64,000 nt of DNA from SH-MAG3 sp035461245. Lineage in GTDB: Bacteria > Gemmatimonadota > Gemmatimonadetes > Longimicrobiales > RSA9. A program made the translations under genes and the position numbers. The notes beneath the pieces are model-generated. The model made no database searches and was not told the DNA's origin. It saw only the letters and a list, made by a program, of their open reading frames with translations. Position 1 is the first letter of the stretch. Every line of letters starts with the position of its first letter. The DNA lies in contig DATHVP010000037.1 in the NCBI GenBank assembly GCA_035461245.1, positions 32,835-96,834 on the forward strand. The letters run 5' to 3'. Positions 35,634 to 44,598 of the stretch are shown piece after piece.

Positions 35634-36056
35634 CTACGTCCTGCTGGAGCAGTTGATGAGCCAGTGGATGCCGAACCGGTCAGTGAGCTCGCCGTAGTAA
35701 TCGCCCCAGAACATCTCCTGCATCGGCGTGACGGGCGTGCCTCCCTCCGACAGGCCGGCGAACAGCTGATCCGCCTCACCGCGCGTATCGGGATGAAGCG
35801 TGATCTGGACGTTGTTGCCGGGGGTCAGTTCCCTGCCCATGGACGGCGGAATGTCCGAAGCCATGAGGAGATGGCCGCCCAGGATGCGCAGCGCGACATT
35901 CATCACGAGGTCCCGCGTCTCGTCATCCACCTGTGCGCCTGGCACGTCGCCGTGGCGCATGAGTCCCTCCATCTCGGTACCGAACACCGAGGCGTAGAAG
36001 CGGAACGCCGCTTCTGACTCGTTGCGAAAATTCAGGTATGTGCTGACTTCTGCCAT
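35634..36056 (-). CDS. VOC-superfamily (PhnB-like) protein
   Basis: 140 residues from ATG 36056. Glyoxalase/bleomycin-resistance fold: STYLNFRNESEAAFRFYASVFG, GGHLLMASD, VQITLHPDTRGEADQLFAGLSEGG and MQEMFWGDYYGELTDRFGIHWLIN, closely following the PhnB-like family often labelled 3-demethylubiquinone methyltransferase-like. No methyltransferase activity should be assumed; metal ligands are only partly recognisable. Cytoplasmic, monocistronic. Confidence 0.88.
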   Translation of the reverse strand: MAEVSTYLNFRNESEAAFRFYASVFGTEMEGLMRHGDVPGAQVDDETRDLVMNVALRILGGHLLMASDIPPSMGRELTPGNNVQITLHPDTRGEADQLFAGLSEGGTPVTPMQEMFWGDYYGELTDRFGIHWLINCSSRT

Positions 36057-36170
36057 GGCATGCCCCGTGGGCTGATGGTGAATTGGTTCGCCGGGGCGTC
36101 CTGACCCCGTCATGGTCGACCGGGGCGCCGGGATTTCGACAGCCGGCGTCTCCTGTGGCACTCCGCGGTC

Positions 36171-36200
36171 CGGTCTCCCGATAGAGAATGGAGGAGACCC
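36171..36200 (+). promoter_or_regulatory. Shared upstream motif (copy A)
   Basis: CGGTCTCCCGATAGAG followed by AATGGAGGAGACCC. It resembles the sequence at 59204-59231 upstream of another lipoprotein gene at a similar distance (about 60-70 bp) from its start codon. It may be a promoter element for a shared sigma factor. Confidence 0.35.
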
Positions 36201-36247
36201 CTCACCGCCGCACACTCGGCGGCCCCTGCACTATCCCGGAGGAGCCA

Positions 36248-37765
36248 ATGACACGCGCCGCAAGAACCTTGATACTGCTGGCGATGGGCCTGGTGCCCGT
36301 CGCATGCACGGACAGTCTCCTGCCCACCGATGCCGGGTCGCCGGGTCTCGACCTCATGCCCATGGCGTACGTCATCGAGGTGGAGAACACCAGCGACGCC
36401 GGTCCCGGCTCCCTCCGGGACGCCATCAGCACGGCACAGAACGGACACGTCATTACCTTCGCGCCGCACCTGGCTGGCGAGACCATCGAGCTGTCGTTCG
36501 AGCTGTTCATCGGCAGGAGCCTGACCATCCAGGCACCGCCCGAAGGCATCACTCTCCGGGCGACCAATGGAGCGCGCGCCCTCGCCGTCGGAGTCGATGT
36601 CCATGAGGTCGTGCTGGAGAACCTCATCATCGAAGGCGCTCGCTACACGGGGTCATTTGGCGGTGGCCTCATCAATGGCGGCAACCTCACCCTCAGGAAC
36701 AGCACGATCCGCGACAACTGGGCGGCATTTGCCGGCGCTGGCATCTACAACTTCGGGACGCTGACCCTCATCGGCTCCACCGTGTCCGGGAACGGGTTCG
36801 TGGAAGACCTGGGCGCTACGTCGTATGGTGGCGGCATCCATAACAGGGGCACCCTCCTGCTGGTTAACAGCACCGTTTCCGGCAACACCGCCGCAATCGA
36901 TGGCGGCGGCATCAACAACTTCGAGGGCCATGTCACACTGCTCCATGCCACCGTAGCGGACAACGGCGCGAGCCGGGGCGGAGGCCTGGCCTCCAACGGT
37001 TCGTTCGCTATACCGGCCTCCATGACGCTGTACAACAGCGTGGTGGCCGCCAATGCGTCGGGCGCGGCTGCCAACGGCCCGGACGTTTATCTCTACATCA
37101 TCGAGCCATACAATGCCGTGATCGCGGGCCACTCACTCATCGGCACCACCGCAGGCTATGCCATTGCCGACGATCAGGGCGGGAACCTGATTGGCGTCAA
37201 TCCCGGCTTCGTCCTGGACGGCTTTGGGAAAGCGCTGCTTGCCGATAATGGCGGGCCGACACAGACGCACACGTTCGCGGGTGCCAGCCCTGCCATCGGA
37301 GCCGCAGATCTCGACCACTGCACCGCTGCGCTCGTCGCGGGCGTGGACCAGCGAGGAATCGCCCGACCACAGGGCACCGGCTGTGACATGGGCGCCGTCG
37401 AGGTCCAGTCCGCAGCGCCGCCGCCCGTAGCTGTGATCGCTGCGTTCAGCCTGGATTCACAAGGCAGCGTGGACCGCATGTCGGGGGCGGCCTCGGTCCA
37501 CGGCAGCATCAGCTGCACCTCGCCCGGCCCCGTGCAACTGGAGGTGAGACTGACGCAGGAGCAGAAGAACCGTGGCATTACGACGGTGGTTTCCGCAACG
37601 GGCGTCGTCATCATCGAATGCGACGGGACCATGGCGTGGTCCGCGGGCATGACGGCCGTTAACGGCGTCTTTACCAACGGCAAGGCCGAGGCGATGGCAA
37701 CTATCCTGGATCCGGCAGGTCCGGCGGCCGGCCCCATGTCCGTGCAGCTGTTCTGGAATCGCTGA
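36248..37765 (+). CDS. Right-handed beta-helix lipoprotein with choice-of-anchor-type repeats
   Basis: 505 residues from ATG 36248, GGAGG just upstream. Lipobox LVPVAC at about residue 20. The segment TSDAGPGSLRDAISTAQ near 50 begins the polymorphic-outer-membrane-protein style beta helix, with repeated NGGNLTLRNSTIRDN, NFGTLTLIGSTVSGN and NRGTLLLVNSTVSGN units to about 330, and QRGIARPQGTGCDMGAVE, a known end of these domains. A C-terminal domain of about 120 residues follows. Likely surface-exposed, adhesive or carbohydrate-binding. Confidence 0.85.
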   Translation: MTRAARTLILLAMGLVPVACTDSLLPTDAGSPGLDLMPMAYVIEVENTSDAGPGSLRDAISTAQNGHVITFAPHLAGETIELSFELFIGRSLTIQAPPEGITLRATNGARALAVGVDVHEVVLENLIIEGARYTGSFGGGLINGGNLTLRNSTIRDNWAAFAGAGIYNFGTLTLIGSTVSGNGFVEDLGATSYGGGIHNRGTLLLVNSTVSGNTAAIDGGGINNFEGHVTLLHATVADNGASRGGGLASNGSFAIPASMTLYNSVVAANASGAAANGPDVYLYIIEPYNAVIAGHSLIGTTAGYAIADDQGGNLIGVNPGFVLDGFGKALLADNGGPTQTHTFAGASPAIGAADLDHCTAALVAGVDQRGIARPQGTGCDMGAVEVQSAAPPPVAVIAAFSLDSQGSVDRMSGAASVHGSISCTSPGPVQLEVRLTQEQKNRGITTVVSATGVVIIECDGTMAWSAGMTAVNGVFTNGKAEAMATILDPAGPAAGPMSVQLFWNR

Positions 37766-37772
37766 GTACCAG

Positions 37773-37813
37773 GCCGGCCGGGCTGTGGAACCATGCCGCA
37801 CCGCCCGGCCGGC
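37773..37813. terminator. Stem-loop terminator
   Basis: Perfect 11-bp GC stem: GCCGGCCGGGC at 37773-37783 and its complement at 37803-37813, 19-nt loop, 7 bp after the beta-helix gene. No T-run. Confidence 0.65.
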
Positions 37814-37933
37814 GACCGTCCAGAATGACCGTCCCGCGCAACCGACCGGGCGTGGCAGGCTGTCGGCGTCCCGGCGGCGATGGTATGATGCGAACCACCC
37901 AGCGATCGCACTCGCCAGCGGGATATTCCAGTT

Positions 37934-39094
37934 ATGACCCAGCAGGCTGCCATCATACCGACGGCTGCCGATGTCGCGCGCATCGCGGCGCAGGCAGACC
38001 CCGCCCTGCGGAACGTAATGATCACCCAGGGCTACCAGGACCTGGCCCGGGCCGTGCGCGCCTGCAGCGGTGGCGGCGCGAACTGGTGCGCCTTCGCCAC
38101 CTGGGCCTCCCGGCAGGCAGGCCGCACCATCCGCCGGGAAGACCTGAAGCACAGCCTCATGGCAAGGGTCGAGGCGGCACCTGAACTCCGGCCATTGGTT
38201 GACGGCGTGATCTCGGCGGCGCGGGGTACGGTCGCCGCCACGACCGCTACGGGTGTGCTCTCGGCCGTGGCGCGCGCCGTCGAATACGAAGGCGTCATCG
38301 ATCGCGCCGCCGACGCCGTGGCCGTCGGCAATCGGAAGGTGTTCGCCGAGATCGGCGCGTCCTTTGCCTCGTTCCTCGAGGCGTCGGCGACATCTGAGCC
38401 GGGCGCCATGCAGGCGTTTCTCGACAACCTTGCGCCCGGCGAACCGCCTGAGGGTCAGGGCATGCTGCGGGAGGCGTTCGCCGCATATGTCGCCGGCGCG
38501 GCGGCGGCTGAGGCTGAACGAGCCCAGCTCTTCCACTACGCCAACCTGCTCATCGCGTATCACGAGCAGGTCCGGCTGCAGCCGGAGATCGCGGCCGCCA
38601 TGAATGCATCCCTCGACACGGACGCCGTGCGTGACCGGGTTGTCGCAACGCTGCTGCCCTCGCTGTGGCGGCGGGTGCGCTACAGGATCGCCGGGCTCTT
38701 CGGCCGACGGCCGCCCCTCGATGTGGCGCTCGAGCGGTTGCTCGAGGGCGTGCAGCGGGCACTCCGCCACGTGCTGACCGCCAACGCCATGACCCTCGAG
38801 TTGCCGGATGGCAGCACCGTCCGCCTGGGGCGCGACCTCGCAACACCCCATTCTCCACTACTGGCGCAGGTCACCCATCCGTCCCTCGCCGACCTGATCC
38901 GCCGCCTCGACCCCGCGCCGGACTCCCTGGCCGGCAGCGGCGCCGGGGACTGGGGCATCCTGGAACAGCGGCTGCACTTCGTAGCGGAACTGTTTCGGTG
39001 TCACTACGATGCGGAAACCCTTTATTCCGACCCGTTTGCACCGACGCAGCTTGCGGCCCTGCGGGCGGGGAGGCTGCCGGACCCGCCACTGTAG
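37934..39094 (+). CDS. Conserved protein of unknown function
   Basis: 386 residues, no signal peptide. Mostly helical. The N-terminal region has a distinctive CSGGGANWCAFATWASRQAGRTIR-like segment (key words GANWCAF and TWASRQAG near 45-60), then alternating small and charged helices, a short basic patch (RRVRYRIAGLFGRRPP near 240) and a C-terminal helical part. I have a vague memory of similar unknowns in several phyla but no name. TATGAT at 37884-37889 could be its -10. No neighbour suggests a job. Confidence 0.6.
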   Translation: MTQQAAIIPTAADVARIAAQADPALRNVMITQGYQDLARAVRACSGGGANWCAFATWASRQAGRTIRREDLKHSLMARVEAAPELRPLVDGVISAARGTVAATTATGVLSAVARAVEYEGVIDRAADAVAVGNRKVFAEIGASFASFLEASATSEPGAMQAFLDNLAPGEPPEGQGMLREAFAAYVAGAAAAEAERAQLFHYANLLIAYHEQVRLQPEIAAAMNASLDTDAVRDRVVATLLPSLWRRVRYRIAGLFGRRPPLDVALERLLEGVQRALRHVLTANAMTLELPDGSTVRLGRDLATPHSPLLAQVTHPSLADLIRRLDPAPDSLAGSGAGDWGILEQRLHFVAELFRCHYDAETLYSDPFAPTQLAALRAGRLPDPPL

Positions 39095-39179
39095 TGGCGC
39101 CGCCTGCCAACCATTCGCGCCGTCGCCCTGTCTCACCCGGCAGAACGCTTCCAACGATACGATTGCCGGGAGGGCATCC

Positions 39180-40010
39180 ATGCATATTCGCAAGACACTC
39201 CTCGTGACCCTGTTCTCTGTCCTTGCTGCCGGTGCCGCACCGGCATTGGCGCAGCAGGACGATATGGAGTGGCAACGCAACTGCGAGCGGCAGGCGCAGC
39301 GGTCGGAACGCGCCGTCGCGTGTCAGGTCCGGCCGCTCACGACAACGATGGCAGCAGGCGCGCTGAGCGTGGACGCCGGGCAGAATGGCGGCATCAGCGT
39401 GGCTGGCTCGACGGCGCGCACCGGCAGCGACGTCCGCTTCAGCGCCCGCATCCAGGCGCAGGCGGCAACAGCCGAACGCGCCGCCGAGATTGCCGACGCC
39501 GTCCGCATCCGCGCCACGCCCGGCCGCATCAGTGCCGAGGGCCTCGTCACGTACTCCGGCGAGAGCTGGACAGTGAGCTACCATGTCGAGGTTCCGGGAG
39601 AGGCCAACCTCGAGCTTCAGGCGGTGAACGGGCCGCTGGCCGTCCGGGACGTGAATGGGCGGATCCGGGCGGTGACCGTGAACGGACCCGTCGTGCTGGA
39701 CAACCTTGCGGGTGAGGTCCATGTCCGTGCCCAGAACGGCCCCCTCACGGTGCGACTGGCCGGCGCCCGCTGGGACGGTGCCGGGCTCGACGCCGAAACA
39801 CGCAACGGTCCCGTGTCCATCAGCATGCCGGACGGTTACTCCGCCGCCCTCGAGACAGGAACCGTGAACGGACCCATGTCAACGAGCATCCCGCTCACGG
39901 TCGTCGGTCAGGTCCGGCGCGGCGGCTACATCCGCACCACGCTCGGCAGCGGTGGCGCACCCATCCGTGTGGTCACGACGAACGGCCCCGCCACCATCCG
40001 CAGCCGCTGA
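39180..40010 (+). CDS. Secreted DUF4097-type beta-helix protein
   Basis: 276 residues from ATG 39180; signal peptide 1-24 ending ALAQ. The mature part holds repeated turns with N-G-P corners (LQAVNGPLAVRDVNG, VTVNGPVVLDNLAG, VRAQNGPLTVRLAG, ETRNGPVSISMPDG, GTVNGPMSTSIP, TTNGPATIRSR), about one every 20-25 residues, which is the plan of DUF4097 putative adhesins. Small extracytoplasmic beta-helical protein of unknown role. It ends at a perfect 15-bp stem-loop. Confidence 0.85.
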   Translation: MHIRKTLLVTLFSVLAAGAAPALAQQDDMEWQRNCERQAQRSERAVACQVRPLTTTMAAGALSVDAGQNGGISVAGSTARTGSDVRFSARIQAQAATAERAAEIADAVRIRATPGRISAEGLVTYSGESWTVSYHVEVPGEANLELQAVNGPLAVRDVNGRIRAVTVNGPVVLDNLAGEVHVRAQNGPLTVRLAGARWDGAGLDAETRNGPVSISMPDGYSAALETGTVNGPMSTSIPLTVVGQVRRGGYIRTTLGSGGAPIRVVTTNGPATIRSR

Positions 40011-40025
40011 CTGCACCTTCGGGAT

Positions 40026-40067
40026 GGCGATGGAGTCACTCGCCCACACGACAGTGACTCCATCGCC
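40026..40067. terminator. Strong stem-loop terminator
   Basis: Perfect 15-bp inverted repeat GGCGATGGAGTCACT (40026-40040) and its complement (40053-40067), 12-nt loop, 15 bp after the stop of the DUF4097-type gene. No T-run. Confidence 0.75.
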
Positions 40068-40118
40068 GCACCGAACTTGCATGAGGCCCGGCATGAATAC
40101 TTCTCGTGGAGGTGCCGG

Positions 40119-40580
40119 GTGAAGATGTGGGTGGACGCCGATGCGGCGCCCAGGGACGTGAAGGAAGTCATCAGCAGGGCAGCCCTGCGGCTGGAGATCA
40201 CCACCGTCATGGTGGCCAACCGGCGCCTGGCCTCGCCCGCGCACAACGCGTTCGTGGATTCGGTGTGGGTGGACGGCGGACCCGACGTCGCCGACCGGTA
40301 CATCGTGGACCATGCCGCCCCCGGCGACATCGCCATCACGGCTGACATCCCCCTCGCTGCGCAACTCGTGGAACTCGGGGTTACCGTCATCGACCCGCGG
40401 GGCGCGCAGTACACCGAGGAGAATGTCGCCGAGCGACTGTCCGTGCGGGACTTCATGGAACAGCTCCGCGGCGCCGGCGTGGAGGCGGGCGGCGCGCCGC
40501 CCTACGGACCCAGGGACAAGCAGGCCTTTGCGGCCAGCCTCGATCGGGTGCTGACCGCCGCCCGCAGGCGGAAGCCCTGA
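40119..40580 (+). CDS. UPF0178 (YaiI/YqxD) family protein
   Basis: 153 residues. GTG 40119 is chosen because GGAGG ends six bases upstream and the protein then starts like the family: (V)KMWVDADAAP. Family members carry a PIN/NYN-like fold with aspartates in the VDAD motif (Asp6, Asp8), and DIAITADIPLAAQLVELG and IDPRG; they are suspected nucleases but not proven. The usual Cys of DADACP is Ala here. Adjacent to a sugar-acid kinase but on its own 57-bp spacing. Confidence 0.93.
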   Translation: MKMWVDADAAPRDVKEVISRAALRLEITTVMVANRRLASPAHNAFVDSVWVDGGPDVADRYIVDHAAPGDIAITADIPLAAQLVELGVTVIDPRGAQYTEENVAERLSVRDFMEQLRGAGVEAGGAPPYGPRDKQAFAASLDRVLTAARRRKP

Positions 40581-40637
40581 GGGGCCGTCCGGGATGCGCG
40601 CACCGATCCCCCGCCGCCCGCCGGACGTGAACCACGC

Positions 40638-41147
40638 ATGGTGATCGTCGTCATGGGGGTGGCCGGATCCGGCAAGACCACCGTCGGGCAGCGGCTCGCG
40701 CTGGCCCTGGACTGGTCGTTCGTGGACGCCGACGACCTGCACCCCGCAGAGAACGTGAAGCAGATCCGGGCGGGCGTGCCCCTCACCGATACCGGGCGTG
40801 GACCCTGGCTCGACGCGCTGGCACAACTCATCGGCGACCACGCCAGCCGCAACGAGAACCTCGTCCTCGCCTGCTCCGCCCTGCGCCGTGACTACCGGCG
40901 GACGTTGCTGTCACGCACCAGTGAGCCGGGCGACGTGCGCTTCGTCCACCTCCACGTGGATCCCGAGACCCTCAGCGAGAGACTCGAACGCCGCACGGGC
41001 CACTTCTTCCCGCCATCGCTGCTGCACAGCCAGCTCGGCACGTGGGAGGAACCGGGGGCGGACGAGGCAGGCCACGTGATCTCCGTGGACGCCACGCAGT
41101 CGCCGGACGACGTCGTCGCCGATATACGACGTCGGCTTCTGCCCTAG
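40638..41147 (+). CDS. gntK: Gluconokinase
   Basis: 169-residue P-loop kinase making 6-phosphogluconate from gluconate. Walker A GVAGSGKTT at 7-15 (Lys13), DADDLHPAENVKQIRAGVPLTD, GRGPWL, CSALRRDYR and HLHVDPETLSERLERRTGHF, all typical of bacterial GntK. It faces the gene for 6-phosphogluconate dehydrogenase, sharing 4 bp at the 3' ends, so the two together give the gluconate branch of the pentose phosphate pathway. No gluconate permease is in the window. Confidence 0.95.
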   Translation: MVIVVMGVAGSGKTTVGQRLALALDWSFVDADDLHPAENVKQIRAGVPLTDTGRGPWLDALAQLIGDHASRNENLVLACSALRRDYRRTLLSRTSEPGDVRFVHLHVDPETLSERLERRTGHFFPPSLLHSQLGTWEEPGADEAGHVISVDATQSPDDVVADIRRRLLP

Positions 41148-42085
41148 CTCCCGGAAACGCCGCCGTCGCCGGCAGGATCACTGCCGCGGATGGCATGGCC
41201 GCCAAACTGCTGGCGCAGTGCCGCGAGGAGACGGTCGCCAAAGGACTCCGTGTCCCGGGACCGAAGACGCTGCAACAGGGCGAGGGTCATGACGGGTGCG
41301 GGCACGTCCAGTTCGATGGCCTCCGCCACCGTCCACCGGCCTTCGCCCGAGTCCGCCACCCACGGCGCGATGCCGCTCATATCGCCGTCCTGCTCCAGTG
41401 CCGCCAGTGTCAGGTCCAGCAGCCACGAGCGCACCACACTGCCGTGCTGCCAGATGCGGGCTACCTGCGCCAGATCCAGACCCAGCTCCTCCTTGCGATG
41501 CATGACGGCAAAGCCCTCCGCCAGCGCCTGCATCATGCCGTACTCGATGCCGTTGTGGATCATCTTCACGAAGTGGCCGGCACCTACGGGGCCCACGTGG
41601 CCCCAGCCCCGGTCCGCCGCAGGTGCGAGGGTCTCGAGGACCGGCCGCAACCGCTGGACGACGTCGTCGTCGCCACCCACCATGAGACTGTATCCCTCCC
41701 TGCGGCCCCATATGCCGCCGCTGGTGCCCGCGTCCACCAGCGATACGCCGTGTGCCTGCAGGTCCGCCGCGCGCCGCTGCGTGTCCCGGTAGTTGCTGTT
41801 GCCACCGTCCACCAGCACATCGCCCTCGCCCATCAGCTCGGCAAGGGCATGCAGCGTCTCTTCAGTGGGATCGCCGGCAGGCACCATGACCCACACGGCC
41901 CGCGGCGCCGCCAGCCGCGTCACCAGGTCATGGAGGTCTGCAGCGCCAGTAGCACCGCCTTCCGCGGCACTCGCCACGGCTGCCGGGTCCCGGTCGTACG
42001 CCACCACGTCGTGCCCGCCCGCCACCAGCCGACCCACCATGTTCGCACCCATTCGACCCAGCCCCACCATGCCCATCTGCATCAT
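41144..42085 (-). CDS. gnd: 6-phosphogluconate dehydrogenase (decarboxylating), short NAD-type
   Basis: 313-residue short form of 6-phosphogluconate dehydrogenase, oxidising 6-phosphogluconate to ribulose 5-phosphate and CO2. Nucleotide-binding GLGRMGANM near 9-17, VWVMVPAG, DGGNSNY, GTSGGIWGRREGYSLMVGG, and the catalytic-lysine stretch HFVKMIHNGIEYGMMQ near 180. The short length and the DRD after the second beta strand indicate NAD-preferring enzymes. ATG 42085 has GGGAG four bases upstream. Convergent with gntK. Confidence 0.94.
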   Translation of the reverse strand: MMQMGMVGLGRMGANMVGRLVAGGHDVVAYDRDPAAVASAAEGGATGAADLHDLVTRLAAPRAVWVMVPAGDPTEETLHALAELMGEGDVLVDGGNSNYRDTQRRAADLQAHGVSLVDAGTSGGIWGRREGYSLMVGGDDDVVQRLRPVLETLAPAADRGWGHVGPVGAGHFVKMIHNGIEYGMMQALAEGFAVMHRKEELGLDLAQVARIWQHGSVVRSWLLDLTLAALEQDGDMSGIAPWVADSGEGRWTVAEAIELDVPAPVMTLALLQRLRSRDTESFGDRLLAALRQQFGGHAIRGSDPAGDGGVSGS

Positions 42086-42218
42086 TCAGCTCCCCGCTCC
42101 CGGTTCCGATGCGGTATGGGCGTGCACGACCCACGCCACGGTGATGGTGGCCACTCCCGGCCGGCACGTGAATTGCCTACTTACCTGCTGCACAATCACT
42201 TACAACGTTGGAGGACTT

Positions 42219-42458
42219 ATGGCCGACGATCGCAGGGTAGACGACGAGCGCACCATCTCCGAGAAGGGCGCCGAGAACAACCTCCGCGGCAAGGGCAACG
42301 AGCTCAAGGGCCGCGTCAAGGACGCCGTCGGTGGCCTCACCAACGACTCCAGCCTTCAGGCCGAAGGCAAGTTCGACAAGGTCAAGGGCAAGGTCCAGGA
42401 CAAGGTCGGCGACGTGCAGCGCCGCATCGGCCGGGAAACCGACGAGCCCCGCCGCTAG
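42219..42458 (+). CDS. CsbD-family stress protein
   Basis: 79 residues from ATG 42219 with TTGGAGGAC upstream. Family pattern: NNLRGKGNELKGRVKDAVGG, then AEGKFDKVKGKVQDKVGD. CsbD-like proteins are small, abundant, hydrophilic and made under general stress; molecular role unknown. The gene sits alone, with its own strong terminator. Confidence 0.92.
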   Translation: MADDRRVDDERTISEKGAENNLRGKGNELKGRVKDAVGGLTNDSSLQAEGKFDKVKGKVQDKVGDVQRRIGRETDEPRR

Positions 42459-42484
42459 GCCCGGGCCGTAAGGCGCAATACTCC

Positions 42485-42518
42485 GACGGGCCGGGCTGCC
42501 ATTGCAGCCCGGCCCGTC
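42485..42518. terminator. Strong stem-loop terminator
   Basis: Perfect 15-bp stem, GACGGGCCGGGCTGC at 42485-42499 and its complement at 42504-42518, with a 4-nt loop CATT; 26 bp after the csbD-like gene. Confidence 0.85.
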
Positions 42519-42796
42519 GTGTCACACTGTCGTCTTCCAGCATGTCCCATCTCGCTATGTCCCCCCGGCCACCCCGGCCATAATCATAGGCAGTGCAGTG
42601 CGTAGTTCTGCGCCGTTCCGCTCAGAACTGGTGAGAGCACCTGGTGAGGGCGCGACACGGAGGCGTGGGGAAGGCGACCTAATTTGTCGGGCGCCAACCC
42701 GTTACCGGGCTGCTCCCCGGCGGGCACAGGGGATGCCCTCAGCGGCAGGCCCTGCGACCGCGGGGTGCGGTCGTGATCCGACAAGGAGAAATCGCC
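42519..42796 (+). other. Non-coding leader region of the export cassette
   Basis: 278 bp with no supported gene before the propeller lipoprotein gene. It holds a 7-bp inverted repeat AGTTCTG/CAGAACT (42604-42610, 42623-42629) and a 7-bp hairpin CGACCGC-GGGGT-GCGGTCG (42755-42773) directly before the ribosome binding site (AAGGAG, 42784-42789). A long structured 5' leader is possible. It matches no riboswitch class I know. Confidence 0.4.
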
Positions 42797-43873
42797 ATGG
42801 CCACGCGTGTCGCTGCTCTCATCCTGCCGTTCATCACTGTTCTTGCTGCTGGCGCCTGCGGCGACGGACGCGGCGGTATTGACCTGGTACATGCCGACTC
42901 GCCGCCTGTCCCCGCGAGCCGTGGCGAACTCCGGATCGATTCGGATCAGCCCCTCGCCTTCGGAGCCGTGCTGTCCCTGGACAGCACAACGCTGCTGGCC
43001 TCTGATCGAACCACCGGTGACGTGTGGCTACTGGATGCCGGCACACGCGAGGTTCGCATGGAGAAGTTGCTGCCGGGGGACCAGCGGGCCCGGGCGCGGC
43101 TCATTGCCATGCGCGCTGTAGCTGACACGTTCGAGCTGCTGGACCGGTCGGGCACGCTTTACCGGTTCGACCGGTCCACGCGCGCCGGGCTGGGCACATC
43201 CCGTATTGACGTCGGCACGAGCACGCTGGTGGCAGCGGCAGCCAATGCCCGGGGGGATCTTGCGTTGCTGGTCCGGCGGATGGGCCGGCAGGAGGGTACG
43301 GCGTTCGAGTACGCGCTGGTGCTGCGTGACGCTGACGGTGGACTGCGCGACGCGTGGCAGGGCGCGCCCATGGGGTCGGTGCCCACCACATCGCCCGACA
43401 TGCTCTCGCTGGCGCCCGACGGCGACGGCTGGGTCCTGACCGGCACGGCGCCACCGCGCATCCTGCGCTTCGACGCCAGCGGCAGTCTCCGGCGGGAAGC
43501 GGCGATCGAAGCCACGCCGCTGCGCAGACTCAGTCCGGAACTGGTGGCAAGCATCCGTGCATCGGCCGAAGCGGCTGGGTTCGGGGGTCGGGTGCAGCCG
43601 CCGCAGCATTTTCCGCCCATCACAGCCATGCGGCCTGCCGGTGCGGCCTGGCTGGCAGTGCCCTACACCGGCGGGCCGACAGGTGAGGCACAGGGTCTGG
43701 ACGTTTACTGCTACGACCGGTACTCGCATACCATCCTGGACTCGCCCCTCATCCAGCAGGTGCTCCTCGCGGATCACGGCGTGGTGGTGATCGCGGAGAA
43801 CGACGAGAGGAGCTGGACGGTGGAGTTCTATCCGCTGGCGTCACTGCCCCTGGACTGCGAGGCGGGCTCTTGA
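42797..43873 (+). CDS. Beta-propeller lipoprotein of an ABC cassette
   Basis: 358 residues from ATG 42797 with AAGGAG upstream; signal sequence with lipobox LAAGAC at about residue 21. Propeller-like repeats are visible: DQPLAFGAVLSLDSTTLLASDRTTGDVWLLDAGT-type blade starts (key parts ASDRTTGDVWLLDAG, LLDRSGTLYRFDRST, LRFDASGSLRREA), ending DHGVVVIAENDERSWTVEFYPL. The C-terminal part has PPQHFPPITAM, typical of six-bladed BF-type propellers. The stop overlaps the TTG start of an ABC ATPase gene, linking it functionally to export. Confidence 0.75.
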   Translation: MATRVAALILPFITVLAAGACGDGRGGIDLVHADSPPVPASRGELRIDSDQPLAFGAVLSLDSTTLLASDRTTGDVWLLDAGTREVRMEKLLPGDQRARARLIAMRAVADTFELLDRSGTLYRFDRSTRAGLGTSRIDVGTSTLVAAAANARGDLALLVRRMGRQEGTAFEYALVLRDADGGLRDAWQGAPMGSVPTTSPDMLSLAPDGDGWVLTGTAPPRILRFDASGSLRREAAIEATPLRRLSPELVASIRASAEAAGFGGRVQPPQHFPPITAMRPAGAAWLAVPYTGGPTGEAQGLDVYCYDRYSHTILDSPLIQQVLLADHGVVVIAENDERSWTVEFYPLASLPLDCEAGS

Positions 43874-44598
43874 CCGACGGACTCCGGTTCCGGGATGTAT
43901 CGCTGACGTATGGGTCGCGCACTGTGCTGGAGGGCGTCTCCCTGCACGTGGCACCGGGACGGGTCACAGGTCTCGTCGGTCCCAACGGTGCCGGCAAGAC
44001 GTCCATCGCCAGACTGGCCACGGGGTTCACCCTGCCCACGGCCGGCCAGGTCACCATGGACGGGCTGCAGGCTCGCGTCTCCCGCATGCGACGAGGCGTG
44101 GGCTACGCACCGGAGGAACTGCCCCGCCCCGGCTTCGGCAAGGTGCGCGCGCTGCTGGACCTGCGACCCGCCGAGACGGCGGACCAGGCGGCGTTTGCCG
44201 AGTCAGTATTGCAGACGTTACGGGTATCGGAACTGCTGGACACGCCCCTCACGGCACTTTCCAAGGGGCAGTGGCGGGTGGTGCTGCTGGCTTACGCGGC
44301 CCAGGTCTGTCCGCGCCTGCTGGTGCTGGATGAGCCCGAGTCGGGACTCGACCCCGGGGCGCTGGACCGGCTGGCCGCCCTCGTGGCGCTCGCCCGCGAT
44401 GCCGGCGCCGCGGTCCTCCTGCTGAGCCACCAGTTATACGAGGTGGAGCGCACCTGTGATCGGGTGCTGTTCGTCCGCGCCGGAACCATTGCAGCAGAAG
44501 AACCGGCCGGCGTCGGTGGCGCGGCCCTGCGGCACCGATACAGCGAGATATTCTCCCAGGCCCCGGCGCCGGATCTCCGGCGCCATGTCAGCCGATAA
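43870..44598 (+). CDS. ABC transporter ATP-binding protein
   Basis: 242-residue ATPase; start TTG 43870 overlaps the upstream stop (TTGA). Walker A GPNGAGKTS near 37-45, signature ALSKGQWRVVLLAYA, Walker B LLVLDEPESGLDPG and H-switch LLSHQLYEVERTCDRV are all present, so it should hydrolyse ATP. It resembles ATPases of small-molecule or peptide exporters (CcmA/multidrug branch). Its likely permease is the gene at 45624, separated by a degenerate segment and a small secreted peptide gene. Confidence 0.9.
   Translation: MTDGLRFRDVSLTYGSRTVLEGVSLHVAPGRVTGLVGPNGAGKTSIARLATGFTLPTAGQVTMDGLQARVSRMRRGVGYAPEELPRPGFGKVRALLDLRPAETADQAAFAESVLQTLRVSELLDTPLTALSKGQWRVVLLAYAAQVCPRLLVLDEPESGLDPGALDRLAALVALARDAGAAVLLLSHQLYEVERTCDRVLFVRAGTIAAEEPAGVGGAALRHRYSEIFSQAPAPDLRRHVSR

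Noticed and set aside
42555..42790. Known riboswitch in the long leader
   Set aside because: No B12 box, TPP, SAM, glycine or other class core could be matched by eye.
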